Source of the DNA: HGM12998 sp900756495
GTDB taxonomy: Bacteria > Bacillota > Clostridia > Oscillospirales > Oscillospiraceae
Length of the DNA: 64,000 nucleotides
Direction: 5' to 3'
Assembly: GCA_958477305.1 (NCBI GenBank)
Contig: CAUEFI010000013.1
Span: 23,319 to 87,318, forward strand
In this document: positions 17,202 through 25,580 of the stretch, piece by piece
How the letters are laid out: the number at the start of each line of letters is the position of its first letter
Position numbering within the stretch: the stretch's first letter is position 1
Position numbers and translations under genes: made by a program
Notes under the pieces: generated by a model
The model's database searches: none
Told to the model about the DNA's origin: nothing
Seen by the model: only the letters and a program-made list of their open reading frames with translations

Positions 17202-17887
17202 ACGGTTTTTGCAAGGGCCTGCGGGAGGCAAAGAACCGAGGGGTGATCCCCGTTATCCCGGACGTTAAAATGATCTCCCCCAGAGACGGGGCGCTGTTTG
17301 AAGATCGGGATCCCATCCTGTGGGCCCGCCGCATGGAGGCCATAGGAGCTCCGGCCCTCTCGGTGGTCACCGAGCCGAAAGAATTTGGAGGTTCCCTAAG
17401 CTTGTTGCGCGAGATCGTGAAGGCGGTTAACATCCCTGTCCTCCGCAAGGACTTCATTACGAGGGAAGCTGATTTGGAACTGACGGTAGAGGCGGGGGCG
17501 TGTGCAGTGCTTCTCATCTGTGCCTGTATCACTGAAGCGAGGCTGACATCCTTGTACCGCACCGCTCTCTCTTTGGGGCTGGAACCATTGGTAGAGGCCC
17601 ATACCGCTCGAGAACTGAAGCTTGCCGGGCGGCTGGGCGCAGGGCTGGTGGGGATTAACAACCGGGACATTCTGACACTGGAGCGGGATGGCGGTACAGT
17701 ATCTACAACCTCCGAGCTAGCGGCTTGGGTGCCCAAAGGAGCCCTCCTGATCAGCGAGAGCGGTATTTCCACTCCGGAGGAGGCCCGGGCGGCGACAGAG
17801 GCCGGTGCCGGAGCTGTACTGGTGGGCACAGCGATCTGGCGCGCGGCCGACCCGGCAGCTTGTTTTCGGGCGCTGTGCAGGGGGTGA
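17198..17887 (+). CDS. trpC: Indole-3-glycerol phosphate synthase, short form
   Basis: At 229 residues this is shorter than the usual 255-270; the N-terminal helix region is reduced. Catalytic positions are recognisable: Lys in IPDVKMISP, Lys in VLRKDFI, Glu in LEPLVEAH, Asn in GINNRD, and Glu-Ser in ISESGI. The first catalytic Glu of the family (AEIK) is replaced by Asp (PDVK). Its ATG overlaps the trpD stop, and trpF follows after four bases. The set looks functional but belongs to a divergent lineage. Confidence 0.92.
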   Translation: MNGFCKGLREAKNRGVIPVIPDVKMISPRDGALFEDRDPILWARRMEAIGAPALSVVTEPKEFGGSLSLLREIVKAVNIPVLRKDFITREADLELTVEAGACAVLLICACITEARLTSLYRTALSLGLEPLVEAHTARELKLAGRLGAGLVGINNRDILTLERDGGTVSTTSELAAWVPKGALLISESGISTPEEARAATEAGAGAVLVGTAIWRAADPAACFRALCRG

Positions 17888-17891
17888 TGAT

Positions 17892-18590
17892 GTGGCGGTC
17901 AAGCTGAAAATCTGTGGACTGATGCGGGAGGAGGATGTGGATCTCTGCTGTGCGCTTGAAGTGGAGATGCTGGGCTTTGTTGCTGAATATCCACTGAGCG
18001 TTCCCTGGAATTTGAAGCGGGAGGAGGCGGCGCGCCTGATGCGGCGGGTGCGCCCTCCGGCCAGGACCTGCTTGGTTACCGGCGGAACAGCGGAAGACGT
18101 AACCGCTTTGGCGCTGGAACTGCGGCCGGATTTTGTTCAGCTCCATTTCCGTGAGACCGTAGCCGATGCCTTGTATATTACCTCAGCGCTGACCAGCGCG
18201 GGGATTGGAGTAATAAAAACCATACCTGCTGACCCCAGAGCCCGGCTGGCTCAGTTTGGAGTCGAAGCGCCCGAGCGCTGCGCCGAAGCGCTGGGAAGAG
18301 TCGGCGTCCGTGCGATTTTGGTGGATTCACGCACTCCCGAGAGCGCCCATATGCCTGGACAGCCAGCAGATTTGGCCCTCTTTCGAAGCGTGCGAACGGC
18401 GGCGCAGGTACCGGTTATGCTGGCGGGAGGGGTGACGCCTGAAAACTGCGGGGCCCTGCTGGCGGCGGCGCCGGACTGGCTGGATGTGATGACCGGTGTG
18501 GAAAGATGCCCTGGCCAAAAAGATCCGCAGCGGTTAGCGGCTGTGACAGCAGCTGTAAAAATCAAGAAAAGCGCCGGCGCTGATCCCTGA
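17892..18590 (+). CDS. trpF: Phosphoribosylanthranilate isomerase, divergent
   Basis: The protein of about 232 residues has the TrpF marks KLKICGLM with the catalytic Cys, PDFVQLH, the catalytic Asp in ILVDSRTPES, and LAGGVTPENCG followed by DVMTGVE and GQKDPQRL. The usual GGTG-FDW loop after the catalytic Asp is not recognisable and reads HMPGQPADLALF. The start is a GTG at 17892 behind AGGGGGTGA. The gene ends the operon; its stop lies inside the terminator hairpin. Confidence 0.88.
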   Translation: MAVKLKICGLMREEDVDLCCALEVEMLGFVAEYPLSVPWNLKREEAARLMRRVRPPARTCLVTGGTAEDVTALALELRPDFVQLHFRETVADALYITSALTSAGIGVIKTIPADPRARLAQFGVEAPERCAEALGRVGVRAILVDSRTPESAHMPGQPADLALFRSVRTAAQVPVMLAGGVTPENCGALLAAAPDWLDVMTGVERCPGQKDPQRLAAVTAAVKIKKSAGADP

Positions 18591-18616
18591 GCGGGAAGAA
18601 GCGCCGGCGCTTTTTT
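18569..18616 (+). terminator. Terminator of the trp operon
   Basis: Two copies of GCGCCGGCGC (18571-18580 and 18601-18610), flanked by AA and TT, form a 12-bp stem followed by TTTTTT. The left arm overlaps the last codons of trpF. Confidence 0.92.
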
Positions 18617-18647
18617 AGGAGGAGAAGGCAGGGAACGGCCAAGGGCT

Positions 18648-19322
18648 CTAGCCAGCCGGCCGCACAGAGAGATTCCTCAAATGGAGGTAGACTGTATTTT
18701 TGGAAATACCCAATAGTGTGGCCGTGCGAACGACCGCATCTTTGAGGTTGAAAATTCCTTTCTCATAGAGTGCGGTTACAATGGCGCGGTTTTTGGCGCT
18801 GGGAGGGATGGAAGGATCGGCAGAGATTAGTTCTCGAACCTGTAGCACCGTATTTTCGATCATATCCCCGCTGGTATCGGAAAAAGTCTCGGGTATACTT
18901 TGGGTATTGTGGGCGGCGCGGGGGGTAAAGGAGCTGATAATATCTGCTAGGGGTGTATTCAAATAGCAGTTTATACACAGCAGCCCGATAACCCGTCCCC
19001 CTTTTCCGCGAATGGCAATGGTAGAGGATTTGAGGGGCTCTTCCTTTTTGTTCTTTGTAAAATAAGAGACGTAAGGAGTACCGCCGTTCTCTCCAATACG
19101 GGAGAGCATTTCGAGCGCTAAATCAGTGATAGGAGCGCCCTCCCTGCGGCCGGTGTGATAGCCGTTTAAAATTTTAATGACGGAACGGTCCAGATCCTCC
19201 AGGCTGTGCAGTACAATTTCATAGCTGCTGCCGAGGTAATCGCTGAGCCCTTCAGCCAGAGTCTTATAGGATTCCAGAATCATATGATCCTCTCTTGTAA
19301 GTGTGACAGCAATTTGTTCCAT
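18648..19322 (-). CDS. YheO/DauR-like transcriptional regulator (PAS-like plus HTH)
   Basis: The 224-residue protein has an N-terminal YheO-type PAS domain (YKTLAEGLSDYLGSSYEIVLHSL, later IGLLCINCYLN) and a C-terminal helix-turn-helix (FNLKDAVVRTATLLGISKNTVYLHLRNL). DauR of this family represses D-arginine catabolism. The ATG at 19322 is preceded by GGAGGG; nine upstream codons are unlikely to be translated. It is divergent from the RidA operon at 19740, which it probably controls. A second copy of the same regulator-RidA pairing occurs at 40.1-41.3 kb. Confidence 0.88.
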   Translation of the reverse strand: MEQIAVTLTREDHMILESYKTLAEGLSDYLGSSYEIVLHSLEDLDRSVIKILNGYHTGRREGAPITDLALEMLSRIGENGGTPYVSYFTKNKKEEPLKSSTIAIRGKGGRVIGLLCINCYLNTPLADIISSFTPRAAHNTQSIPETFSDTSGDMIENTVLQVRELISADPSIPPSAKNRAIVTALYEKGIFNLKDAVVRTATLLGISKNTVYLHLRNLSVRPAG

Positions 19323-19554
19323 CGGAGCCCTCCTGTGATTTGGTTGCAAGTATCTACAGAAAGAAAATCATTTCGTGCCAAATTGTAAAGTTTAAAGCCG
19401 AAAGCAGACAAGGTGTTGCAAACACTGAAATAAATTTTACCACTATATTTTCCATAATGCAAGACTATACAAAAAATGGCGTGCCTCAAACAAAAAAGTT
19501 GGGCGTAAATTTTAGCACATTGGAAAAATAATTAATATTTTTCACTCTCCAGGA

Positions 19555-19583
19555 TTGACAATAAAAAAAAGTTCATTTATAAT
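19555..19583 (+). promoter_or_regulatory. Consensus promoter of the RidA-peptidase-Dpp operon
   Basis: TTGACA (19555-19560) and TATAAT (19578-19583) are 17 bases apart, a perfect sigma-A match. The transcript should begin near 19590, leaving a leader of about 150 bases before RidA. Confidence 0.93.
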
Positions 19584-19589
19584 AGACCA

Positions 19590-19680
19590 TGTAGAAGGCA
19601 GGACGTAACGAGCAAAGGTGCATCAGGTACCCGGCTCATTGCGTCCATTTTTGTTACCGAATGCAATGTCCTGCCTGACA
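19590..19680 (+). ncRNA. Structured leader RNA with mutually exclusive stems (candidate attenuator)
   Basis: GGCAGGAC (19597-19604) pairs exactly with GTCCTGCC (19668-19675). Inside this, GTAAC (19605-19609) pairs with GTTAC (19653-19657). Alternatively 19601-19613 pairs with GCTCATTGCGTCC (19634-19646) and is followed by ATTTTTG, which looks like a terminator. The left strand cannot be in both stems at once. No known riboswitch consensus is recognised; the arrangement suggests ligand-, protein- or translation-controlled read-through. Confidence 0.6.
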
Positions 19681-19739
19681 TATTGCATTTGGAGCGGAAA
19701 TTGACTTGTGAGATCCGCAAGGTAAAGGAGAAGACGGAA

Positions 19740-20117
19740 ATGGAAAAAGCAATTGTCAGTACAGCCAAGGCGCCGGCGGCTATTGGTCCGTATTCCCAGG
19801 CGGTTATCGGAAACGGTACGCTGTATGTATCGGGACAGCTTCCCATCGACCCGGCCACTGGAGCCATGCCGGAGGATTTAAAGGCCCAGGTGGCGCAGTC
19901 TATGAAGAACGTACTGGCGCTGGTGGAGGCTGCCGGCGGCGGCAGCAGAAATATCGTGAAATGCGGCCTGTTTATCAGGGATATGGAGGCCTTTGGAGAG
20001 ATCAATGAGGCTTACCAGAGCTTCTTCGGGGAAGAGGCGCCCGCCCGCTTTGTGGTAGAGGTCTCCGCGCTGCCCAAGGGAGCGAAGGTAGAGATCGACG
20101 CCATTGCCGCCCTATAA
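19740..20117 (+). CDS. ridA: RidA family enamine/imine deaminase
   Basis: The 125-residue protein has the full RidA pattern: KAPAAIGPYSQAV, LYVSGQLPIDPATG, a QSMKNVLALVEAAGG helix, and PARFVVEVSALPKGAKVEIDAIA with the conserved Arg and Glu. RidA trimers hydrolyse reactive 2-aminoacrylate and related enamines or imines released by PLP enzymes. AAAGGAG precedes the ATG at 19740. The next gene is a PLP aminotransferase, so the pairing makes functional sense. Confidence 0.96.
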   Translation: MEKAIVSTAKAPAAIGPYSQAVIGNGTLYVSGQLPIDPATGAMPEDLKAQVAQSMKNVLALVEAAGGGSRNIVKCGLFIRDMEAFGEINEAYQSFFGEEAPARFVVEVSALPKGAKVEIDAIAAL

Positions 20118-20121
20118 GCCG

Positions 20122-21327
20122 ATGAGTGCAAGAGATAAAATTGCCCGCAGCTTTCAGGGGGTGGAGGGGGGACTCTTCTCCAAGGTGACCAAGGCCGATG
20201 TGGGAGACAGCTTTGCCTCCATGGCGGGAAAGGTAGTGCTCATGGGCTGGGCCGACCCGTTTTACCCGGATCCCTCAGTGCCTGAGACGGTAAAAAAAGC
20301 ACTGATAGAGGCTGCAGAGAGCGGCTTTGCCTCCCACTACACCATGCCGATTGGCTCTCTGGAGCTGCGGGAGGAAATTGCAAAGAAATGCAGTTCGTAT
20401 AACAAGCTGGAAGTGGATCCGCGGCGGAACGTTATCATTACACCCGGATCTGACTCGGGCCTGTTTTACGCTATGACGGTCTTTCTCAACCCTGGAGATG
20501 AAGTGCTGGTGCCCGATCCCAGTTATCCCAGCAATTTTTTAAACCCAAAGCTGATGGGGGCGGTTCCGGTCCCGGTCCCCTTGGACAAGAAAAATGGCTA
20601 TCAGTTTGACATGGCGGCCTTTGAGCAGGCAGTTACGCCCAGGACCAAAATGGTGCTTTTAACCCACCCCAACAACCCCACCGCCACTGTTTTCCGAAGA
20701 AAGGGGCTGGAGGCACTGGCGGAGTTTGTCATTCGGCACGATCTGATTCTGGTGGTGGATCAGGCCTTTGAGGATATGATTTTTGACGGCGTAGAGTTTG
20801 TATCACCTGCCAGCCTGCCAGGTATGTGGGAGCGGACGGTGACCGTATGCTCCATCTCAAAAGGAATGGGACTGTCGGGACTGCGGGTGGGTTACATCGT
20901 GGCCTGCGACGCCTTTATGGACGTCTATTACGGAGCCGCGGTCAACGTACTGGGGGCGACCAATACGGCCTCTCAGCTGGCGGCCATCGCTGCCTTCCGC
21001 GACAGTTCCTTTATGGAGGCCTACAAAAGTCACTACGACCGCCGCCGAAGAGACGCCTGCCGCATTTTGGGCGCAGTGCCGGGGGTGAAGATCGAACTTC
21101 CGGAGTCCGGCTTCTTCTGCTGGGTGGATGTGTCTGAATTGGGGGACTCAACAGAGATTATGGACTATCTGGTACGGGAAGCTGGCGTGGCAGTAAACGA
21201 TGGAAAAAACTATGGCGCTCAGGGGGACGGCTGCCTGCGCATCATCAACGGCTGCCTTGGCAGCGACGAGGAGTCGGAGCAGGCCCTCCAGCGCATCGCT
21301 GACGCGCTGCGCCGCTATCACAGGTAA
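20122..21327 (+). CDS. PLP-dependent class I/II aminotransferase
   Basis: The protein (about 401 residues) is a fold-type I aminotransferase. It shows the ITPGSDSGLFYAMTVFLNPGDEVL segment, HPNNPTATVF with the PLP Asn, VVDQAFEDMIFD with the ring-binding Asp, and the Schiff-base Lys in SISKGMGLSGLRVGY. The Arg that binds the substrate carboxylate is in the C-terminal GCLRIING. The ATG at 20122 lies four bases after the RidA stop without a strong ribosome site, so translational coupling is likely. The substrate is unknown; its operon suggests amino acids derived from imported peptides. Confidence 0.92.
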   Translation: MSARDKIARSFQGVEGGLFSKVTKADVGDSFASMAGKVVLMGWADPFYPDPSVPETVKKALIEAAESGFASHYTMPIGSLELREEIAKKCSSYNKLEVDPRRNVIITPGSDSGLFYAMTVFLNPGDEVLVPDPSYPSNFLNPKLMGAVPVPVPLDKKNGYQFDMAAFEQAVTPRTKMVLLTHPNNPTATVFRRKGLEALAEFVIRHDLILVVDQAFEDMIFDGVEFVSPASLPGMWERTVTVCSISKGMGLSGLRVGYIVACDAFMDVYYGAAVNVLGATNTASQLAAIAAFRDSSFMEAYKSHYDRRRRDACRILGAVPGVKIELPESGFFCWVDVSELGDSTEIMDYLVREAGVAVNDGKNYGAQGDGCLRIINGCLGSDEESEQALQRIADALRRYHR

Positions 21328-21372
21328 ACCCGGAAATGAATATAAAACGAAATGAAAAAGGAGAAATGCAAC

Positions 21373-22440
21373 ATGAAAGCTACCACTCAGGCTGAAGGTC
21401 GTACTTATTACCTTAATTGGGAGTTGCAGAAGGCGGCCGAGAAGATGCTGCGGGAGATCATGCTGGTCAAGCCCGGCGAGACCGTCCTTATTACCTGCGA
21501 CACCACCAATGACGAGCGGGTGGTCAACGCTACCGCCGCCGCTGCCCTGACCATGGGCGCTTATCCCATTGTGATGCAGTACCCCGCATCCCTGGATCAG
21601 GCCATCATGATCGAGCCCACCAAGCCGGTGCTGGAGGCTATCAAGGCCGCCGATGTATGGATTGAGTACGACTATCAGCTCTTCTACACCCGCGGCTGGA
21701 AGCAGGCCATGGACTGCGGAACCCGCCAGATCACCGCCGCCTCAATGGACATCAACATGATGCTCAATGTTATCGGCCGCTTCGACCACAAGAAGATTGT
21801 GGAGCTGGGCGATCGCCTGGTGAAGCTGCACAACGACGCCAAGGAGATGCGCATCACCAGCCCCGGCGGCACGGACCTGACTTTCTCCTGCGAGGGCCGT
21901 CTGTGCAACCAGTCCGGCACCTATGCTGCCCCTGGCACCTCGGTTATGCTCTCCGGCCAGACCTCCATGTGTCCCGTCGAGGAGACCATCAACGGCACCA
22001 TTGTCTTCGACGGAGGCCTCTTCCCGCCCCAGGAGATTGGCCGTCAGGTTAACCCTGTCAAGCTGACCATTGAAAAGGGCGTGTGCACCAAGATTGAGGG
22101 CCCCGGCCGTGAGGCCCATCTGTTTGAAAAGTGGATGGCAAGCTGGAACGATCCCAAGATGTACTGGGTGGCCCACATCTCCTGCGGCTTCAACCCCGGT
22201 ATTCCCGAGCCCACCGGCCGTATCGAAGAGGATGAGCGCATCTTCGGCTGCGTGGAGATTGGTCTGGGAACCCAGGGAGAGGGCCTGGGCGGCAAGAGCT
22301 GGGTAGCAGCCAACCACACCGACGGCATTATGCTCAACCCCTCCATCTACTGCGACGGTGTGGCCATCGAGGAGAATGGCTTCTATGTGGATCCCGAGTG
22401 CGCCCGCATCTGCAAAGAGCTGGGCGTGGCCGGGTACTAA
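21373..22440 (+). CDS. M29-type aminopeptidase / NicX-like metalloenzyme
   Basis: The 355-residue protein belongs to the aminopeptidase T (M29) superfamily, which also includes 2,5-dihydroxypyridine 5,6-dioxygenase. It has a RVVNATAAAALTMGAYPIVM Rossmann-like N-terminal half. Metal-site segments include CPVEETINGTIVFDGG, VAHISCGFNPG, and the C-terminal AANHTDGIMLNPS with the His-x-Asp pair. The ATG at 21373 has AAAAAGGAG nine bases ahead. In a peptide-uptake operon a peptidase role is the better guess, but a ring-opening oxygenase cannot be excluded by sequence reading alone. Confidence 0.82.
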   Translation: MKATTQAEGRTYYLNWELQKAAEKMLREIMLVKPGETVLITCDTTNDERVVNATAAAALTMGAYPIVMQYPASLDQAIMIEPTKPVLEAIKAADVWIEYDYQLFYTRGWKQAMDCGTRQITAASMDINMMLNVIGRFDHKKIVELGDRLVKLHNDAKEMRITSPGGTDLTFSCEGRLCNQSGTYAAPGTSVMLSGQTSMCPVEETINGTIVFDGGLFPPQEIGRQVNPVKLTIEKGVCTKIEGPGREAHLFEKWMASWNDPKMYWVAHISCGFNPGIPEPTGRIEEDERIFGCVEIGLGTQGEGLGGKSWVAANHTDGIMLNPSIYCDGVAIEENGFYVDPECARICKELGVAGY

Positions 22441-22441
22441 G

Positions 22442-23833
22442 ATGATGGACGGGGTGTTGACGGCGCTGGCCGCCAAGGTGGACGAACAGGCGGATCAACT
22501 GATAGAAAGCCTGCGGGAACAGATTGCCATTCCCAGCGTGGAGGCGCCCGCCGCTGTCGGCGCCCCTTTCGGGCCCAATGTGGCCCGTGCGCTGGAGCAC
22601 GTGCTGGCCCTGGGCGAGAGGATGGGCTTTCATGTGCAGAACCATGAGGGCTATGTGGGCACCATTGAGTGGGGCGAAGGAGAAGTGCTGGGGATCCTCT
22701 CCCACGTAGATGTAGTGCCTCCCGGCGATCTGAGCGCGTGGAACAGTGACCCCTTCTGCCTGACAGAGCGGGACGGCTTCCTGCAGGGCAGAGGGGTGGC
22801 GGATGACAAGGGACCGCTGCTCTCCTGCCTCTACGGGATGTACGCGCTCAAGGAACTTGGGTTTGTACCCAAAAAGAAAATACGGGTGATCATCGGCACC
22901 AATGAAGAGACAGGCTGGGGCTGTATGGATTACTACAAAAAGCATCTGGAGCCCCCGGCGTACAGCTTCTCACCAGACGGTATGTATACTGTGGTAAATC
23001 GGGAGAAGGGCATCCTGGGCGCGGACTTTGTGAAGTGCGTGGATACCGGGACAGCTGTGATTCAAGCCGGAGAGGCCGGCAATCTGGTTCCCGCCGGGGC
23101 TCGGGCTTGGCTGCCATGCCAGCCAGAAGCCGTACAGGAGGCTGCCGCCTCCTGTACGCTACCCGAAGGAGTCAGCTTTACCGTGACTGCGGAGGATGGG
23201 GGAGCCGCACTGAGCTGCAGGGGCCGTAACGCGCCCTCTCACAGCCCGCAGAAAGGGGCTTCGGCCATTTCTGGGTTGCTGTGCATTGTGGCCGCATGCA
23301 GCGGAGCGCCCGCAGCACTGCGGGAGGCCGCCCGGGAATTGCTGGGACTGATGGGGAAGCAGCCGGATGGAACGGCCATGGGCATCTCTTGTGCCGACGA
23401 GGTTTCCGGTGCCCTGACCACCAATTTGGGGATGCTCTCTCTGGAGGACGGGGTTCTGCGGGCCAAGCTGGATGTGCGTACCCCGGTAACGGTCTCCCTG
23501 GACCAGGTGGCTGAAAAAGTCCGCGGTGCATTTGAAGCCAAGGGATTCCGGGCAGAGGGGGAGCATCTCAAGCATCCTCTGTACGTCCCGTCAGACAGCG
23601 AGTTTATCCAGACGCTATGCCGGGTCTATGAGACCGTAACGGGAGAAGAGGCCGTGCTCTCGGCCATTGGCGGCGGTACCTATGCCCGGGCCTTTTCCAA
23701 CTGTGTTTGCTTTGGTTCGGTCTATCCAAAGGAGGAGCTGACCGTACATGCTCCCAATGAACGGACGTTAAGACGAAACATCATCCAGAATACGGTGATG
23801 TATGGCTTTGCCGTCCATGAACTGACCAACTAA
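22442..23833 (+). CDS. M20 family dipeptidase (PepV/Sapep-like)
   Basis: The protein (about 463 residues) has the two-zinc M20 ligand set: His and Asp in LSHVDVVPPGD, Asp in GRGVADDKGP, the catalytic Glu pair in GTNEETGWGC, and Asp in FSPDGMYTV. The final His lies in TVHAPNE near the C-terminus after GGGTYARAF. PepV-like enzymes cleave dipeptides with broad specificity in the cytoplasm. The ATG lies two bases after the preceding stop. It precedes a dipeptide-type ABC importer, which would supply its substrate. Confidence 0.93.
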   Translation: MMDGVLTALAAKVDEQADQLIESLREQIAIPSVEAPAAVGAPFGPNVARALEHVLALGERMGFHVQNHEGYVGTIEWGEGEVLGILSHVDVVPPGDLSAWNSDPFCLTERDGFLQGRGVADDKGPLLSCLYGMYALKELGFVPKKKIRVIIGTNEETGWGCMDYYKKHLEPPAYSFSPDGMYTVVNREKGILGADFVKCVDTGTAVIQAGEAGNLVPAGARAWLPCQPEAVQEAAASCTLPEGVSFTVTAEDGGAALSCRGRNAPSHSPQKGASAISGLLCIVAACSGAPAALREAARELLGLMGKQPDGTAMGISCADEVSGALTTNLGMLSLEDGVLRAKLDVRTPVTVSLDQVAEKVRGAFEAKGFRAEGEHLKHPLYVPSDSEFIQTLCRVYETVTGEEAVLSAIGGGTYARAFSNCVCFGSVYPKEELTVHAPNERTLRRNIIQNTVMYGFAVHELTN

Positions 23834-23847
23834 AGGAGGAGACTGCA

Positions 23848-25509
23848 ATGAAGAAGATGAAACGCCTGCTCTGCACTATCTTGGCCGCATCAATGCTGCT
23901 GGCGCTGGCCGCCTGCGGGACTACGGACGGTGGAGGAAATACACCCAGCACCGGTACGCCCAGCACGGGAGATCCCGGAACCAGCGCCCCCGCAGGTGCT
24001 ACTGTGCTGCGGGGCACCTGCACCACAACCCCGGAGACGGTGGATCCGGCCCGGGGAACCGGTGAGAACGACTTGCTGGTCTACGTCAATGTGTATGAGT
24101 GCCTGGTGGTACCCAACGCCGAGGACGGCAGCCCTGAGCCTCAGTTGGCGGAGAGCTGGGAGCCCAGCGAAGACGGCCTGAGCTATACCTTCAAGCTGCG
24201 CCAGAACGTGACCTTTGACGATGGCACCCCCATGACTGCCAAGGATGTCAAGTACAGCTTTGACCGAATGATGGCCATTGGCGAGGGCTTTGCCTACATA
24301 CTTAAGGATGTGCTGGCTGAGACCGTGGTGGTGGACGAGTACACCGTAGAGTTCAAGCTGGCCAAGACTTTTGGCCCCTTCGTATCCTCTCTGACCGCTT
24401 TCCGCATTGTCAACAGCGCCGTGGTGGAGGCTAACACCGCCGCTGACGGGATGTATGGTGAGAACGGCGACTACGGCACCGGCTACCTGCTGACCCACTC
24501 CGCCGGCACCGGCCCCTATGTGATGAGCTCTTTCACCGTCCATGACACCATGGTGATGACCAAGAACGAGAACTACTGGAACGGCGGCGTGCCTGAAGCC
24601 GCGCCTGACACCGTGGAGATCCAGGAGCTGACTGAGGCCTCCACCACCAAGATGCTTATGAGCAACGGGGATCTGGACTTTGTCCACGGCCACCAGGACT
24701 CCTCTACCATCGCCTCTCTAACCGCCACTGACGGCATTAAGGTCAATCCGCTGCAGGAGGCCGGCCTGAACTTCTTTATGATGAACATCAAGAAGGCCCC
24801 CACCGACGACGTGCACATCCGCAAGGCCCTCTCCTACGCCTGCGACTATGAGCAGATGAAGTCTATTCTGGGCGGCGCCGGTGATGCTAACGGCCCCGTG
24901 CCCACTAACTTGTTTGGCTATGTGGACAACTTTGAGGCCTACGCCTACGACCTGGAGAAGGCCGAGGAGGAGATTGCCGCCTCCAAATACGCTAACAACT
25001 TGGCCGACTACCCCATCCAGTTAGACTACATTGAGGGCAACGGTGACACCGGCAAACTGGTGTATCTGCTGGCCTCCTCTCTGGAGGGCCTGGGCTTTAA
25101 GGTAGTCATCAACGAGACCCCCTGGGTGCAGTTCTGCAACAACGAGGCCGAGATTGCCACCAGCCCCAACGTGACCAACGCCTTTGCCACTGCCAGCTAT
25201 CCTGAAGCCGGCTCCATTCTGGAGCTGAAGTACGCCTCCTGGACGCTGGGCAACTGGAACCAGAACGAGTGGATGCAGGACGAAAAGTTCGACTCAATGC
25301 TCACCGAGGCCCTGGGCACCGTGGACGACGATGCGCGTATCGCCCTGTACGGCGAGATGCAGAAGTACTTGGTGGAGGAGGTTGTTCCCTCTATCTTCAC
25401 CTGTGCCTCCGTTATCCAGCCTATTTACAATTCCAACCACTTTGAGTGGGGCCCCACTCACTCCACCATGGAGTACAACTGTTGCTACTCTCAGTTTGTT
25501 ATGAAGTAA
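23848..25509 (+). CDS. Family 5 extracellular solute-binding lipoprotein (DppA/OppA-like)
   Basis: The 553-residue lipoprotein has a signal peptide ending LLALAAC, then a Thr/Gly/Pro-rich spacer. Its SBP family 5 fold shows ETVDPARGTGENDLLVYVNVYECL, LAESWEPSEDGLSYTFKLRQNVTFDDG and AKDVKYSFDRM. It captures peptides or related ligands for the permease genes that follow. AAGGAGG lies ahead of the ATG. A T-less hairpin separates it from the permease genes. Confidence 0.93.
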   Translation: MKKMKRLLCTILAASMLLALAACGTTDGGGNTPSTGTPSTGDPGTSAPAGATVLRGTCTTTPETVDPARGTGENDLLVYVNVYECLVVPNAEDGSPEPQLAESWEPSEDGLSYTFKLRQNVTFDDGTPMTAKDVKYSFDRMMAIGEGFAYILKDVLAETVVVDEYTVEFKLAKTFGPFVSSLTAFRIVNSAVVEANTAADGMYGENGDYGTGYLLTHSAGTGPYVMSSFTVHDTMVMTKNENYWNGGVPEAAPDTVEIQELTEASTTKMLMSNGDLDFVHGHQDSSTIASLTATDGIKVNPLQEAGLNFFMMNIKKAPTDDVHIRKALSYACDYEQMKSILGGAGDANGPVPTNLFGYVDNFEAYAYDLEKAEEEIAASKYANNLADYPIQLDYIEGNGDTGKLVYLLASSLEGLGFKVVINETPWVQFCNNEAEIATSPNVTNAFATASYPEAGSILELKYASWTLGNWNQNEWMQDEKFDSMLTEALGTVDDDARIALYGEMQKYLVEEVVPSIFTCASVIQPIYNSNHFEWGPTHSTMEYNCCYSQFVMK

Positions 25510-25530
25510 TATACCCTATAGAAGAACATG

Positions 25531-25566
25531 CGTCAGGGCCAGAGGCGGGTGCTTCTGGCCCTGACG
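25531..25566 (+). other. Intercistronic hairpin after the peptide-binding protein gene
   Basis: A perfect 13-bp stem (25531-25543 with 25554-25566) with a 10-base loop and no T tract sits between the lipoprotein gene and the first permease gene. It fits an mRNA-stabilising or partial-attenuation element. Confidence 0.75.
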
Positions 25567-25580
25567 GGTAAGGAGCCGCT

